Assembly: GCF_000368565.1 (NCBI RefSeq) | Contig: NZ_KB849545.1 | Span: forward strand, 236,304-300,303 | Reading direction: 5' to 3' | From: Acinetobacter gerneri DSM 14967 = CIP 107464 = MTCC 9824 | GTDB lineage: Bacteria; Pseudomonadota; Gammaproteobacteria; Pseudomonadales; Moraxellaceae | DNA length: 64,000 nt | Notes under the pieces: model-generated | Told to the model about the DNA's origin: nothing | What the model saw: only the letters and a program-made list of their open reading frames with translations | The model's database searches: none | Part shown: piece after piece, positions 57,679 to 64,000 of the stretch | Numbering within the stretch: position 1 is the first letter of the stretch | Layout: every line of letters begins with the position of its first letter | Position numbers and translations under genes: made by a program

Positions 57679-58209
57679 ATGTCTTTTCATGTGAAATCAA
57701 ACGCTTTGATCTTGGCGATATCATCTTGTTTAGTATTGAGTGCCTGTCAAAAACAACAGGAAACTAAGGAGACGACAACCGAAAATAAATCCGAAATCGA
57801 AAAGCAAATTGAGCAGCAACCCACTAAAAAATTTGCCAATACGCCAAATGATGGGAAAGATATTGCAACTTTGATCGATTTTCAGGAACGTTTTTCCAAC
57901 ATGAGTGATGAGATGGAAAATGAACTGATGACCATGCAAAAAGAAGGCAATTTAACACCCGAATTTGAAATTGAACGCCGCAAAGATGTCATCAACTCCG
58001 CATTTTCTATGCTTAAAGCTTTAGATCTTAAAACTGAACAAGGGCGTTATATTCAAGGTTTGTTATATCAATATTGGGAAGGTCAGCAGACGGTATTAAA
58101 ACAACGTCAAGCTCAGCCGAATGCATCTTATGTAAACTCGTCATTAGACCAATATCTCCAAGCACAAAAACAATTACAGCAATGGAAAGCATCACAACCA
58201 AGGTCATAA
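57679..58209 (+). CDS. lipoprotein of unknown function
   Basis: A 176-residue lipoprotein with signal MSFHVKSNALILAISSCLVL and lipobox LSACQ. A Gln/Glu/Lys-rich linker (KQQETKETTTENKSEIEKQI) is followed by an all-helical domain with FQERFSNMSDEMENELMTMQ, then DLKTEQGRYIQGLLYQYWEG and a C-terminal Gln-rich helix. I recognise no family. It lies 23 bp after the methyltransferase gene with an AGAGGA box, so both may be co-transcribed. A strong palindrome at 58228-58256 follows. Confidence 0.7.
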   Translation: MSFHVKSNALILAISSCLVLSACQKQQETKETTTENKSEIEKQIEQQPTKKFANTPNDGKDIATLIDFQERFSNMSDEMENELMTMQKEGNLTPEFEIERRKDVINSAFSMLKALDLKTEQGRYIQGLLYQYWEGQQTVLKQRQAQPNASYVNSSLDQYLQAQKQLQQWKASQPRS

Positions 58210-58227
58210 ATCGAGACTTTGAAATGA

Positions 58228-58256
58228 TTTAAACCCTTCAACTTGAAGGGTTTAAA
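58228..58256. terminator. perfect 14-bp inverted repeat between convergent genes
   Basis: TTTAAACCCTTCAA, one base, TTGAAGGGTTTAAA. It lies 18 bp after the lipoprotein stop. The A/T ends may serve as the U-tract in either direction. Confidence 0.65.
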
Positions 58257-58346
58257 TGTGAGAAATCTACATAAGGTTCAACACATAATGAGTTGATCAG
58301 ATCCAAATCAAATAATCATCTGTGATGTAGCAATCAAATTATGCGC

Positions 58347-58772
58347 TTATGAAATTCGAACATGGCATTGCCAAATATTGTCTGTTTCACGTGAACTATT
58401 TGCTTGACGTACAGAAGCTAAATCAATAATTTCATAGCCAGCTTTCAATGCGGTAAAACGAAAAATACGCTCACCCTCTGCATTCAGTTCTTGCTTACCT
58501 TCTGATTTAATCTCTGCTTTGGCCGTATAAATTTCTTCAGTTGTAAACAATTTAGTCGGTTGCATGGTCTGCCACTGAAAGCCTGTAGATGGGTTTTCAG
58601 GTGCTCGAAACACCAATGTTTCACCAGATTTCATTACCAAAGTACTTGGACATTTGCGCTTGAGATTATATTCGTGAGTTTTTGCCAAACCCGAATTGTT
58701 TGAGTTATGGCATGCAGTCAAAATAAAACTTAACCCCAAAATAAAAGCTGAAATGGACACTATCTTTTTCAT
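58347..58772 (-). CDS. chagasin-family (I42) peptidase inhibitor lipoprotein
   Basis: A 141-residue lipoprotein: signal MKKIVSISAFILGLSFILTA with lipobox LTAC. The mature domain (~100 residues) matches the chagasin/I42 inhibitor family: the BC-loop motif NPSTGFQW, the strand LVMKSGETLVFRA, and a final RFTALKAGYEIIDLASVRQ. Chagasin-type proteins block papain-like cysteine peptidases through three loops. Its place on the outer envelope suggests defence against foreign peptidases or control of an own one; that is inference. I use the ATG at 58772; an ATG at 58790 adds six codons. Confidence 0.82.
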   Translation of the reverse strand: MKKIVSISAFILGLSFILTACHNSNNSGLAKTHEYNLKRKCPSTLVMKSGETLVFRAPENPSTGFQWQTMQPTKLFTTEEIYTAKAEIKSEGKQELNAEGERIFRFTALKAGYEIIDLASVRQANSSRETDNIWQCHVRIS

Positions 58773-58935
58773 TAAATACTTTCTCTTCACTTATCGGCTT
58801 GCCCGTATTTCAAAAGGACATCATGTCCACACTGACACATTATTTATAGGTTCAGTTGAAATAGAAACAAGCCATTCTTCAGCTTAAATATTGGACAAAT
58901 ATAGCATTTAAATTTGACCAGACAAAATATGCTTT

Positions 58936-59496
58936 TTAAATATTTTGCTTTTCGACCCATGAGATAGAATCGACTTGAATCAATTTACAAGCACCATCAC
59001 CATAGCCATCCCAACCGATCGCAGAAGTCCAAACTAAATTTTTGTCTTTAATTTCGACCATATTTCCACTAATTCGTACCAAATCACCACGTTTAACTTT
59101 TTTGATCTCTTTGGCTACTTCTGGATTTCCAGGAATGATATGCATATTGGAAACCAGTTGCATCGCCAATTTGGGTGGTACAGGTGGGCGTGCCATTTGC
59201 CAATTGAGATAACGATCATATTGGCTAAATTGAATTTGACTGGCAATCTCAGGGGCTGTAAATAAGCCACGAGTCACTGCGTAATCAATCGGAGAAAACT
59301 TCGCTTGCTCATCATTATTGTAGGTTTTTGAACCTAAAATACGAAAATCACCCTGAAATGGTGCAAGTACTGAAATACTTTGTTCTTTAGCGGCAGGCGC
59401 TAAACCATTGGCAATATTATATTCAACAGATTGAGAGGCTTGCACATGCATTGTGCTCAGCGCAATTAACATACTGAAGATAAAACGCTTTTTCAT
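58936..59496 (-). CDS. secreted protein of unknown function
   Basis: A 186-residue protein with signal peptide MKKRFIFSMLIALSTMHVQA. The mature part has SISVLAPFQGDFRILGSKTY, FSPIDYAVTRGLFTAPEIAS, YLNWQMARPPVPPKLAMQLV, and a C-terminal beta part (VKRGDLVRISGNMVEIKDKN, LVWTSAIGWDGYGDGACKLI). The last section looks like a small barrel (SH3-like or OB-like), with the GDLVRISG motif as in proteins annotated as uncharacterised periplasmic Acinetobacter proteins. No family certain. Its ATG is followed upstream by a weak GGGGA box. Confidence 0.68.
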   Translation of the reverse strand: MKKRFIFSMLIALSTMHVQASQSVEYNIANGLAPAAKEQSISVLAPFQGDFRILGSKTYNNDEQAKFSPIDYAVTRGLFTAPEIASQIQFSQYDRYLNWQMARPPVPPKLAMQLVSNMHIIPGNPEVAKEIKKVKRGDLVRISGNMVEIKDKNLVWTSAIGWDGYGDGACKLIQVDSISWVEKQNI

Positions 59497-59727
59497 AGAA
59501 TTATCCCCTTTTCACCATCAAAAACATAAAACTTCTATCGCTGTATCATATATAACAGAAATAGATTCAAAGTTAAGCTTTGGTAACAATATTGGACAGT
59601 TTCGTCATTATTTTGTCTTGGATTTATGCGTTCTTCTGGCAAAATTTTATCCAGACGATGAGCTGTCGACAGCTTCTTATTATTCACATAATATTTAAAT
59701 CAATAAATCAAAGTAGAAAACTTAAAA

Positions 59728-60357
59728 ATGATCTATAAATTTTATCAGCAGCATATTTTTCCACATTTATTGAATCAGCTTATGCAGACGCCAAGCTTTA
59801 TGCAGAGCCGTCAAATCCTACTTGGAAATATTCAAGGCCAAGTCTTGGAAATAGGTTTTGGTACAGGCATCAATTTAGATTTTTATCAACATATTGAACA
59901 TTTATATGCTTTAGAGCCGAATGCTGAAGTCTTCCATTTGGCAGCTGAACGCATCGCCAAAGCCTCGTTTAAAGTTCAGCATATCCAAGCCAGTGCTGAA
60001 AAATTACCATTTCCAGATCAAAGTCTAGAGCATATTGTCAGTACTTGGACCATGTGTAGTATTGCCAATATTGAGCAGGCATTAAGTGAAATTTATCGGG
60101 TTTTAAAGCCAACAGGTGTATTACATTTAGTTGAACATGTGCAATATCATGACAATGAAAATTTGAAACGCTTACAAAATATTTTGACACCAGTGCAAAA
60201 AATTATCGCGGATGGCTGCCATCTCAACCGAAATATTGAACAATTGCTCCACGATGCCAAGTTTAGCTTTTTAGACAAACAATATTTTGATGCTGAAAAA
60301 CTACCTAAAGTCGGACGGCGTATGTTTATGGCGACCGCACAAAAAATGCTAGATTAA
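59728..60357 (+). CDS. class I SAM-dependent methyltransferase
   Basis: A 209-residue methyltransferase. Motif I is VLEIGFGTGINLDFY at about residues 37-51, then HLYALEPNAEVFHLA with the ribose-binding Glu, QASAEKLPFPDQSLEHIVST, and VLKPTGVLHLVEHVQYHDNE. The GFGTGINL...ALEP pattern belongs to the phospholipid N-methyltransferase/METTL7-like group (UbiE superfamily); a lipid or small thiol substrate is possible, but not shown. It is unrelated in close sequence to the methyltransferase at 56870. It stands alone on this strand between two minus-strand genes. Confidence 0.85.
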   Translation: MIYKFYQQHIFPHLLNQLMQTPSFMQSRQILLGNIQGQVLEIGFGTGINLDFYQHIEHLYALEPNAEVFHLAAERIAKASFKVQHIQASAEKLPFPDQSLEHIVSTWTMCSIANIEQALSEIYRVLKPTGVLHLVEHVQYHDNENLKRLQNILTPVQKIIADGCHLNRNIEQLLHDAKFSFLDKQYFDAEKLPKVGRRMFMATAQKMLD

Positions 60358-60433
60358 AAATACTAGAAAGCCATGCTAAAAATATGATCTGTAAACCAAG
60401 AGAAATGCTTTAAAAATCTCTCTAGCACATTTT

Positions 60434-60901
60434 TCAATCTTGGAAATCTATACGAATCGTTTCAAATCGCACCCGCCCTTCTGCCAAGGCTTGAGCAATG
60501 GCTTGCTGTCCCTTCGTCAAACGTGCTCCGCCACTTTTAATATCAATTAGAACCACTTCAATATCTTCTGCCAAACCATCGCCATCACGGAAATCGGTAT
60601 AACCATCAAACACCACATAATCAATAGGATCGCCTAAAAACTTTGCATCACTCGGTAGATATCGAAATTCGGGCATAATCGGTGCAAGCTGCTCCGCCAT
60701 TTTACCTTTGAGCACTGCACGACTGGTATTTACACTACGTTTTTGTGCATGTGCCAAAGCTTGTTGGTGCTCAAGTTCAAGCTCAGCAATATACTGCTCA
60801 TACTCAGCTTTGATTTTGCCATTTCGTGTACTACTCAATACGATTGTGGTTAAAACGATGCCGATACAAGCACCGATTAACATAGCCATCCATACGGACA
60901 T
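60434..60901 (-). CDS. membrane-anchored protein of the Holliday-junction-resolvase-related family
   Basis: A 155-residue protein with one N-terminal membrane helix (MAMLIGACIGIVLTTIVLSS) and a short coiled coil (KIKAEYEQYIAELELEHQQA). The C-terminal ~75 residues match the family annotated as endonucleases distantly related to archaeal Holliday junction resolvases: DPIDYVVFDGYTDFRDGDGL and VVLIDIKSGGARLTKGQQAI. The Asp/Asp-x-Lys set resembles a PD-(D/E)XK nuclease core. Whether it cuts DNA, and why it would be membrane-bound, is unknown. It is divergent from the ParA gene with 130 bp between. Confidence 0.78.
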   Translation of the reverse strand: MSVWMAMLIGACIGIVLTTIVLSSTRNGKIKAEYEQYIAELELEHQQALAHAQKRSVNTSRAVLKGKMAEQLAPIMPEFRYLPSDAKFLGDPIDYVVFDGYTDFRDGDGLAEDIEVVLIDIKSGGARLTKGQQAIAQALAEGRVRFETIRIDFQD

Positions 60902-61031
60902 GCTGCTTTCCTAAATTTTTCATTTTGCACAATTTAATACAAGCTTTAGACTTTTGTCATTAGTCATCAACATTTCTCAAAAAAATGCTAATCTAAGCTA
61001 ACGCGATTACCCATTTAAAAAGCTGGTTAGG

Positions 61032-61676
61032 ATGAAAACAATACTGATTGCCAATCAAAAAGGTGGATGTGGAAAAACAATTACAGCAATTACGCTTGCC
61101 TCGGCACTCGCAGTCAAAGGCTATAAGGTTGCACTTGCCGATGCCGACAATCAGAAATCAGCTTTACAGTGGCTTAAACAGCGACCTGAAAATGCAGCCC
61201 CGATTCAAAGTCTGGATTGGCGTCATGAGAAATCTATTGGTGATGCTCCCAAAAACTTAGATTATCTGATTATCGATGCACCGGGTGCTTTGAATGGTGA
61301 ACATGCTGAACAATTGATCAGTGAATGTCATGCCATCATTACCCCGCTTCAACCTTCTTTTTTTGATATCGACAGTACCCGTCGTTTTCTCAAACATATT
61401 CAAGATATTAAACGTATTAAAAAAGGTAAAGTTGACGTTTTATTACTGGCAAACCGCGTTAAAGCGCATAGTTCAAGTGCAAAAGACATTCAACAGTTTT
61501 TTGAGAAAGTCGAACAACAACCTGTGGCTTGGATTTCTGAACGTAGCGCCTATGGTCAATTGGCAATGCAAGGTTTGAGTATTTTCGATAAAACTCAGAA
61601 AAATTATATTTTAATGCAACAACAATGGCAGCCGATTTTAGATGCAATCATTGATGATCCGTCAAATTGGTTCTAA
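61032..61676 (+). CDS. ParA-family ATPase without ParB partner
   Basis: A 214-residue ATPase with the deviant Walker A QKGGCGKT (Lys10, Lys15), switch I ADADNQKSALQWL, and Walker B LIIDAPGAL. The first helix domain and the ParB-type HTH are absent, so this is the short (type Ib-like/orphan) form, as for chromosomal ParA-like proteins that position other cargo. No ParB or parS-like site lies beside it. It is divergent from the membrane-anchored resolvase-related gene. It ends at the terminator at 61717-61746. Role unknown; positioning of a membrane or DNA-bound complex is a guess from the family. Confidence 0.85.
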   Translation: MKTILIANQKGGCGKTITAITLASALAVKGYKVALADADNQKSALQWLKQRPENAAPIQSLDWRHEKSIGDAPKNLDYLIIDAPGALNGEHAEQLISECHAIITPLQPSFFDIDSTRRFLKHIQDIKRIKKGKVDVLLLANRVKAHSSSAKDIQQFFEKVEQQPVAWISERSAYGQLAMQGLSIFDKTQKNYILMQQQWQPILDAIIDDPSNWF

Positions 61677-61716
61677 TTTTTACTGTTTAGCCGATAAAAT
61701 TTAAAAAAAGAAAAAA

Positions 61717-61746
61717 AGCTCAGAGCATTGTCTGAGCTTTTTTTTA
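61717..61746 (+). terminator. intrinsic terminator of the ParA gene
   Basis: AAGCTCAGA, loop GCATT(G), TCTGAGCTT followed by seven or more T residues. Confidence 0.9.
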
Positions 61747-61793
61747 GGTTAATATGAAGTTCATAGCCATTTTGATTATTTTTTGAGATTTTC

Positions 61794-62918
61794 GTGCAAG
61801 ATTTTAATTTATCAATACAACGTATTTTATTATTTGGGCTATTGCTGATCTTAGTCTATTTAGGTTTTGACGTACTTAAATACTTTATCGTACCTGTGCT
61901 ATGGGCATGTATTATTGCCTATATGACTTGGCCACTCTATAAACGAATTTTAAGTTTTTGTGGCGAACAGCGTTCTACTTTAAGTGCTACATTGATGACC
62001 TTATTACTGATTTTAGTCGTCGGTATCCCTTTTACTTTTGCAATCTTCCTTTTACAACAAGAAGGACGAAATCTCTATTTCGATCTACAAAAACAACTGC
62101 TTTCTGGGCACCTCAACGTTCCTGAATTTATTGGAAAATTACCGTTTATTGGTCAAGAAGTGGCTCGTATTGTTCAAGATATCAACGAGAATCCTCGTAG
62201 TCTGTCCCAGTCAATCGGGATGTGGATACAAGGGCATCTCAATTATGGCAAATTTGTTCTCAATGAAATCAGTAAAAACCTCATTAAACTGTGTTTTGCT
62301 GTCATGTCGTTGTTTTTCTTCTATCGTGATGGTCGTGTGATCTTGCACCAAGTGAGCAAAGCCTTAGAAAAGATCATTGGACCACGTATTCATCATTATC
62401 TCGATACGATTTCAGAAACAACGCGTGCTGTGGTTTATGGAATTGGTCTAACAGCTGTGGCTCAAGCGATTTTGGCAGGTTTGAGTTATTTCGTTGCTGG
62501 TGTGCCCAATCCGATGGTACTCACCATTGCAACGTTCATACTGGCGTTGATTCCGTTCGGAACTCCTGTTGCCTATACCGCGGTTTCAGTTTGGCTTCTT
62601 TCAAAAGGTTTGATGATCGAAGCAATCGGTGTATTTGCATGGGGTGTTTGTATCGTTAGTACCTCGGACAATGTTATTCGTCCTTTGGTCATTTCAGGCT
62701 CAACACAGATTCCATTCCTCTTGATCATGTTTGGTGTATTAGGTGGCTTGGCAAGTTTTGGATTTGTTGGCTTGTTTATCGGTCCCGTTATTTTGGCGAT
62801 CCTATTGGCTATTTGGCGTGAATGGTTACATGAGACTATAGAACCGACTCAAATGCCAAAAGGCACACTCGCTTATGACATTGATGACCCCAAAGATCCG
62901 CCAAAAAATGTCGATTAA
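61794..62918 (+). CDS. AI-2E family transporter (TqsA/PerM type)
   Basis: A 374-residue inner-membrane protein with about eight helices: two near the N-terminus (ILLFGLLLILVYLGFDVLKY, IVPVLWACIIAYMTWPLY), a soluble middle, then five at the C-terminus. Family signatures are GLTAVAQAILAGLSYFVAGV and SDNVIRPLVISGSTQIPF. Members include TqsA, which exports autoinducer-2, and many permeases of unknown cargo; AI-2 is only one possibility here. It starts with GTG at 61794 (no ATG fits), about 48 bp after the terminator, and stands alone. The C-terminal tail is polar. Confidence 0.88.
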   Translation: MQDFNLSIQRILLFGLLLILVYLGFDVLKYFIVPVLWACIIAYMTWPLYKRILSFCGEQRSTLSATLMTLLLILVVGIPFTFAIFLLQQEGRNLYFDLQKQLLSGHLNVPEFIGKLPFIGQEVARIVQDINENPRSLSQSIGMWIQGHLNYGKFVLNEISKNLIKLCFAVMSLFFFYRDGRVILHQVSKALEKIIGPRIHHYLDTISETTRAVVYGIGLTAVAQAILAGLSYFVAGVPNPMVLTIATFILALIPFGTPVAYTAVSVWLLSKGLMIEAIGVFAWGVCIVSTSDNVIRPLVISGSTQIPFLLIMFGVLGGLASFGFVGLFIGPVILAILLAIWREWLHETIEPTQMPKGTLAYDIDDPKDPPKNVD

Positions 62919-63024
62919 TGGTCTTGGTTAATAAACTTATACATTCAAATACTTAAATTTTATTGCGTGACATCTATAGCTTTGCTTGAATAAACACTAC
63001 AAGACAAATCTAGGATGCTGCGCA

Positions 63025-63576
63025 ATGTCATCTTTTTTTAAGATTTCTGCATTATGTGCACTTATTGCTACTTTTAGCGTTGGTTGTGCTTCACATACTC
63101 CGAGCAAAAATACCCAAGCTGATCAAACCATTACAATGAATTTAGTTTCTGAGCAAGGCATTGGACAAGAAATTGGAACGGTTGCATTTAAAGATTCACC
63201 GCAAGGCTTGATGATAAAAACTCAATTATCTAATCTCCCATCTGGTTTTCACGGTTTTCATATTCATGAAAAAGGCTCCTGTGAACCTGCTGAAAAGGAT
63301 GGAAAAATGACAGCTGCTTTAGCTGCTGGAGGACATTTCAACCCTGACAATGTGGCTCATCACGGTACGCCAAACGATGGTCATAAAGGTGATTTACCTG
63401 TTTTAAATGTTGATGCAAATGGCAATGCCAACACAACCATGCTGGCACCACGTTTAAAACTCTCTGACATACAGGGTTTGGCGATCATGATCCATGCAGG
63501 TGGTGATAATTATTCTGACTATCCAAAACCTCTAGGCGGTGGTGGTGCTCGTATTGCCTGTGGTGTGATTCACTAA
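63025..63576 (+). CDS. sodC: Cu,Zn superoxide dismutase SodC, lipoprotein form
   Basis: A 183-residue envelope enzyme that converts superoxide to O2 and H2O2. The signal is MSSFFKISALCALIATFSVG with lipobox SVGC, so it is a lipoprotein. Copper/zinc ligands are in GFHGFHIHEKGSC, GGHFNPDNVAHHG, GHKGDLPVLNVD and IMIHAGGDNYSDYPKPLGGG, and the intrachain disulfide pair is Cys in EKGSCEP and ARIACGVI. I start at the ATG at 63025, preceded by AGGA, rather than the TTG at 62986. The terminator at 63604 follows. Confidence 0.94.
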   Translation: MSSFFKISALCALIATFSVGCASHTPSKNTQADQTITMNLVSEQGIGQEIGTVAFKDSPQGLMIKTQLSNLPSGFHGFHIHEKGSCEPAEKDGKMTAALAAGGHFNPDNVAHHGTPNDGHKGDLPVLNVDANGNANTTMLAPRLKLSDIQGLAIMIHAGGDNYSDYPKPLGGGGARIACGVIH

Positions 63577-63603
63577 ACGAAGTACTCACTACGTAAATAA
63601 AAA

Positions 63604-63632
63604 AATCCCAAATCAATTTGGGATTTTTTATG
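63604..63632. terminator. bidirectional terminator after sodC
   Basis: ATCCCAAAT, short loop, ATTTGGGAT with A/T runs on both sides, 28 bp after the sodC stop and before the convergent partial gene. Confidence 0.88.
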
Positions 63633-63682
63633 GTTCAAGATTATTTTCTAGTAACAGTCATCTAGCTAAAGACAACTGCAAA

Positions 63683-64000
63683 CTAAGCACTTTTCTTGCT
63701 CTGCTTGGTAGACTTTTCAACTACTTTCTTTTGGCTTTTAGGCTTTTGTTTTGGCACGACATCTTTTGCCAAATTCTGCACGTGTTCTTTTAAAGCTACG
63801 ACTTGCTGATCTTTTTGCAGCTTTGTATTTTTAGATTTTACAATTTCTTCAGGTGCTTTTTGTTGTTTGCGCTGATGGCTCAAGGCATAACGACGACAAT
63901 GCTCCAAATAACCTGCCTCGTGTACGCTTACCAGTTCAACAATGCTACGCCACAACCAAAATGGCGCATCGATCGTTTTAGCTTCAGTTTTTTTCAACAA
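63683..64000 (-). CDS. C-terminus of a Lys-rich protein, cut by the window edge
   Basis: The frame is open to the right edge and encodes the last 105 or so residues of a protein. The visible part begins with an amphipathic segment (TIDAPFWLWRSIVELVSVHE, then AGYLEHCRRYALSHQRKQQ) and ends in a basic, disordered tail (KQKPKSQKKVVEKSTKQSKK). The first part resembles phasin- or DNA-binding-like helical proteins loosely, but I cannot assign it. A TTG codon happens to lie at the edge; the true start is probably outside. Confidence 0.6.
   Translation of the reverse strand: MLKKTEAKTIDAPFWLWRSIVELVSVHEAGYLEHCRRYALSHQRKQQKAPEEIVKSKNTKLQKDQQVVALKEHVQNLAKDVVPKQKPKSQKKVVEKSTKQSKKSA

Noticed and set aside
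61032..61676. Chromosome-partition parAB locus
   Set aside because: Only a short ParA is present, without ParB, so it is not the main partition locus.

Overview
The window looks like a chromosomal segment of an Acinetobacter species or a close Moraxellaceae relative. The DNA is AT-rich. Housekeeping genes (rne with divergent rluC, glyQS, katG, two lysine tRNAs) are mixed with small lipoproteins and with a hemophilin/Slam heme-uptake locus of the kind described in Acinetobacter. No rRNA, CRISPR array or prophage was seen.

Layout. 1-7.5 kb: partial AidB-like acyl-CoA dehydrogenase (cut by the left edge) with a divergent TetR regulator, an EcsC-family protein, katG, and a two-gene unit (CDF cation transporter plus metallo-beta-lactamase-fold hydrolase). 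7.6-21.6 kb: a complete-looking 3-phenylpropionate/cinnamate degradation locus. It holds hcaEFCB-mhpB-hcaD with divergent hcaR, then mhpC, an OprD-type porin and mhpDFE. The ring dioxygenase and diol dehydrogenase make 2,3-dihydroxyphenylpropionate (or the cinnamate analogue), MhpB opens the ring, MhpC hydrolyses the product, and MhpD, MhpE and MhpF take the C5 product to pyruvate and acetyl-CoA. No mhpA and no inner-membrane transporter are present. 22-30.4 kb: HAD phosphatase, a tandem intergenic repeat, rluC, a long structured rne leader, rne and a fatty acyl-CoA synthetase. 30.5-30.9 kb: tRNA-Lys(UUU) and tRNA-Lys(CUU).

31-40 kb: heme acquisition, all on the minus strand. Genes are heme oxygenase, a DUF454 protein, FecI-type sigma factor, FecR, a TonB-dependent receptor with an N-terminal signalling (STN) domain, the secreted hemophore HphA and its Slam exporter HsmA. 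Three Fur-box-like sites lie upstream of fecI, hphR and hphA. A 266-bp MITE-like element and a terminator-like hairpin lie between hphA and hsmA. The likely logic is that HphA, exported by HsmA, captures heme and delivers it to HphR. HphR signals through FecR and FecI, and HemO releases the iron.

40-64 kb: mostly small membrane proteins and lipoproteins, with PspC, an HPP-CBS protein, three tandem paralogous membrane proteins (the first frameshifted), glyQS, an IS30-family insertion splitting a membrane-protein gene, and a family of small two-cysteine secreted proteins. A hydroxyacid dehydrogenase is bracketed by the same terminal repeats as the MITE. The segment ends with two methyltransferases, a chagasin-like lipoprotein, an orphan ParA ATPase, an AI-2E-type permease, lipoprotein SodC and a gene cut by the right edge.

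All functions are assigned by reading motifs and comparing from memory; no database search was run.
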